DNA from: Carex sylvatica
Lineage: Eukaryota > Streptophyta > Magnoliopsida > Poales > Cyperaceae
NCBI GenBank assembly: GCA_964058845.1
Contig: CAXKVR010000473.1
Location: 26,209 to 90,208 of the forward strand
Length of the DNA: 64,000 nt
Reading direction: 5' to 3'
The stretch's first letter is position 1, and the number at the start of each line of letters is the position of its first letter. Of this stretch, positions 60,260 to 64,000 are shown in pieces. The notes below the pieces were generated by a model, which was not told the DNA's origin, ran no database searches, and was given only the letters and a program-made list of their open reading frames with translations. The translations under genes were made by a program, and so were the position numbers.

Positions 60260-60430
60260 GACTAGCCGTTATTCCCCTTTTTATTTATACTAGTTTTATA
60301 CACACAGATCTCTTTGCTCCTCATTTCCCTTCAAAAATCAAACCAGTCTACTTTATTTTCTCTCTCTGTCGCTCTCTTAGATCCCTAAAATCACATTTTT
60401 CTCTCTTTCCAATCTCTATCAAAATCAAAG
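60260..60430 (+). promoter_or_regulatory. Beta-tubulin core promoter and leader
   Basis: A candidate TATA box lies in CTTTTTATTTATACTAG (about 60276-60292). It is followed by a CT-rich leader (TTTTCTCTCTCTGTCGCTCTC) leading to ATG at 60431, whose context AAAGATGCG is acceptable for plants. Confidence 0.55.
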
Positions 60431-62197
<1,767 letters not shown>

Positions 62198-62302
62198 GGG
62201 AGAAATTGAGAGGAGCTGCTAGCTAAATGTGTTTTCTGTGTTGTTGTTTTGGCTTTTGTAGTACTTCTTGCTGCAACTCCCAGTTGCTGTTTCTATGGAA
62301 GC

Positions 62303-62670
62303 TGGTGACAGCAGCACAGGAGCCTATGTATTGCTTTGCTTCTGTTTTTGAACATGGATATTGCTTATGGTCTTTATCTTTATTGGCTATGGATGATATT
62401 GCAAACTATTAATGAATTAAGTACAATGTTGTTTGTTTGCTATAAAATAGTTAATTTCATTCAAGTTGGATTTGATTGTTCCGGTGACAACAGCACAGGA
62501 GCATGTATTGCTTTGCTTCTGTTTTTGAACATATTGCTTATGTCTTTCCCTTTATTAGCTATGTAGGTTATTTTTATTGAATATGGGTGGTATTGAACTA
62601 TTAATGAATTAAGTACAATGTTGTTTGTTTTCTACAAAATAGTTAATTTCATTCAAGTTGGATTTGATTG
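62303..62670 (+). repeat. 180-bp tandem duplication in the tubulin 3' region
   Basis: GGTGACAGCAGCACAGGAGC (62303) and GGTGACAACAGCACAGGAGC (62483) start two copies. Each runs through TATTGCTTTGCTTCTGTTTT and TATTAATGAATTAAGTACAA to AGTTGGATTTGATTGTT. The first copy begins about 105 bp after the stop codon, so it probably includes the 3' untranslated region. Further decayed copies of TAGTTAATTT...AAGTTGGATTTGATTGTT occur near 62925 and 63270. Confidence 0.8.
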
Positions 62671-63851
62671 TTATTATGCAAAATCAAAGTCAACTAGTTC
62701 CTCTAAAAAGTACTAGGTTCATTTTCTAGTGCAAACTAAGTTTCTGCATAATCTTTAAGCTTTTTATAATTAATTTGTGAAGCAGGCAATAAATTCCATA
62801 TTATGTAACATTTCGCTTAACTTGTAGAACAATAATGATATGGCTAAAAGTAAGGATTCTGATCATGTTGGAAACTATTAATTAGTTAAGTACATTGTTG
62901 TTGTTTACTCTAAAATAGTTAATAGTTAATTTCGTGTAAGTTGGATTTGATTGTTTTTTTTGCAAATCAAAGCAAATTTTGTAGGGGACTAGTTCCTGAA
63001 GAAAATTATCTTTTTTTTTTTTTTTGAAAAACCTAATAGGGGCTATCAGGTTGGGACAGTTCTTCAAGAAAATTATCAAAAGTTAATTTTCTAGTGCAAT
63101 GCATAATCTTTAGCATGACGTATATTTGCCATATAAGCTTTTTTATAATTAATTTGGGAAGCAGGCAAGAAATTGCAATTATGTAATTTGCATTTCCACA
63201 AGAAATACCATGGGAAGAAAAGTAAATTAGGATCAAACAAATTGTTATTGTGGTATTGCAAACTAAATAGTTAATTTTATTTTAGTTGGATTTGATTGTT
63301 ATTGTGCAAATCAAACAAATTTTATAGCCAACTAGTTCCTGTTAAAAAGTACCAAAAGTTCAATTAAGTTTTTACAATTAATTTCCATTAGATCTGTGAA
63401 GCAGGCAAGAAATTGCAAATTATGTAATTTACAGGACGCATTAACTAGCAGAATGAAATGCTATGGAAGAAACTAATCAGGTTTCTAAAAGGTTCAAAGG
63501 TAAAAAGATGAAATTCTACCGGATTTTATCAAAAAATAATAAAAAGATTTGTAACTACAAACCCAAATTAGATATTAAAACAACAGAACAGCCAATTTGT
63601 TGGTGTAAATTCAACTAACAGAATACATCCCCCACTGATTTGAATCTGTATGATAAAAAATCAACTAATGCCTGTAGTAACGCATTTAATTCATAATAAA
63701 CTCATAGATATGGATCACTTCAAACTGGATTGATTAACAACAAAGCTAAAACTGGGCACAACATACAACTATACTTAAACAAGAAAAATCAAGCACAAAA
63801 AACAATAATTTAAGAACCACCAAAAAGGGAGGGGAGGTTTACAATCTCAAT
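62671..63851. other. Intergenic DNA with decayed tubulin 3'-repeat copies
   Basis: No gene was found. Besides the repeats just described, CAACTAGTTCCT and GAAGCAGGCAA(G)AAATT each recur two or three times (62690/63330 and 62780/63160/63400). The whole interval therefore looks like a worn tandem array of roughly 300-bp units. Confidence 0.5.
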
Positions 63852-64000
63852 CTATAAGTCCTCTAATTCCAAGCATCCTTTAGCATTTTCTCCTTCAAGC
63901 ATCAAGATCTTTCTGTATCCAGCTTGAATCGGGTATGTACCACTTTCATTAGATACAGAATTCCATGTAGAAACAATTGTGTACACCAAAAGTACTGCAC
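63852..64000 (-). CDS. 3' end of an unidentified minus-strand gene (partial)
   Basis: An open frame of 49 codons enters from beyond the window and ends at TAG (63852-63854). It reads AVLLVYTIVSTWNSVSN, ESGTYPIQAGYRKILMLEG and ENAKGCLELEDL, with balanced, non-repetitive composition unlike the surrounding AT-rich DNA. It is probably the last exon of a gene that continues past position 64000. I do not recognise the family. The first residues are hydrophobic, but the fragment is too short to call a membrane segment. Confidence 0.55.
   Translation of the reverse strand, partial: AVLLVYTIVSTWNSVSNESGTYPIQAGYRKILMLEGENAKGCLELEDL

Overview
The window is nuclear DNA of a flowering plant, probably a eudicot. 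It is AT-rich, its genes have many short exons separated by GT/AG introns, and it is dense with foldback transposons (MITEs). The protein-coding genes read as plant orthologues: an SKI2-type RNA helicase, a plant mitochondrial uncoupling protein and a plant beta-tubulin. I cannot name the species.

Layout. 1-15.9 kb holds no recognisable host gene. It is an accumulation of short repeats, MITEs and one 3.1-kb non-autonomous Mutator-like element (MULE; 5817-8958) with long terminal inverted repeats (TIRs) and a perfect 9-bp target-site duplication (TSD). 16-30.7 kb (+) is a 22-coding-exon gene for the SKI2 RNA helicase (1396 aa as I splice it). Its introns carry a hAT-like MITE lying exactly on a splice acceptor, a 5'-truncated L1 LINE and two palindromic foldback elements. 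32.3-34.4 kb (-) is a nine-exon uncoupling protein gene closest to UCP2. 34.7-40.7 kb is repeat-rich intergenic DNA.

40,704-50,839 is one complete, apparently intact Mutator-like transposon of 10,136 bp. It has ~146-bp TIRs, a perfect 9-bp TSD (GGTATCTCT), an intact three-exon MuDR-type transposase gene (-, 1043 aa) and, convergent to it, an intact eight-exon gene for a plant mobile domain (PMD) protein (+, 779 aa). It also holds ~246-bp, 176-bp and short subterminal repeat arrays. This is the most interesting object in the window. Next is a deleted Tat-like Ty3/gypsy LTR element (51,276-54,301), nested in an older repeat.

55.4-57.9 kb (+) is a seven-exon SSUH2-like cysteine-rich zinc-finger gene with a truncated SINE in one intron. 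60.4-62.2 kb (+) is a three-exon beta-tubulin gene followed by degenerate tandem repeats. The last ~150 bp hold the 3' end of an unidentified minus-strand gene that runs off the window.

The host genes are unrelated housekeeping functions (cytoplasmic 3'-5' RNA decay, mitochondrial transport, cytoskeleton) and do not form a pathway. Exon boundaries were assigned by hand from reading frame, GT/AG sites and protein-family conservation; no transcript data were available.
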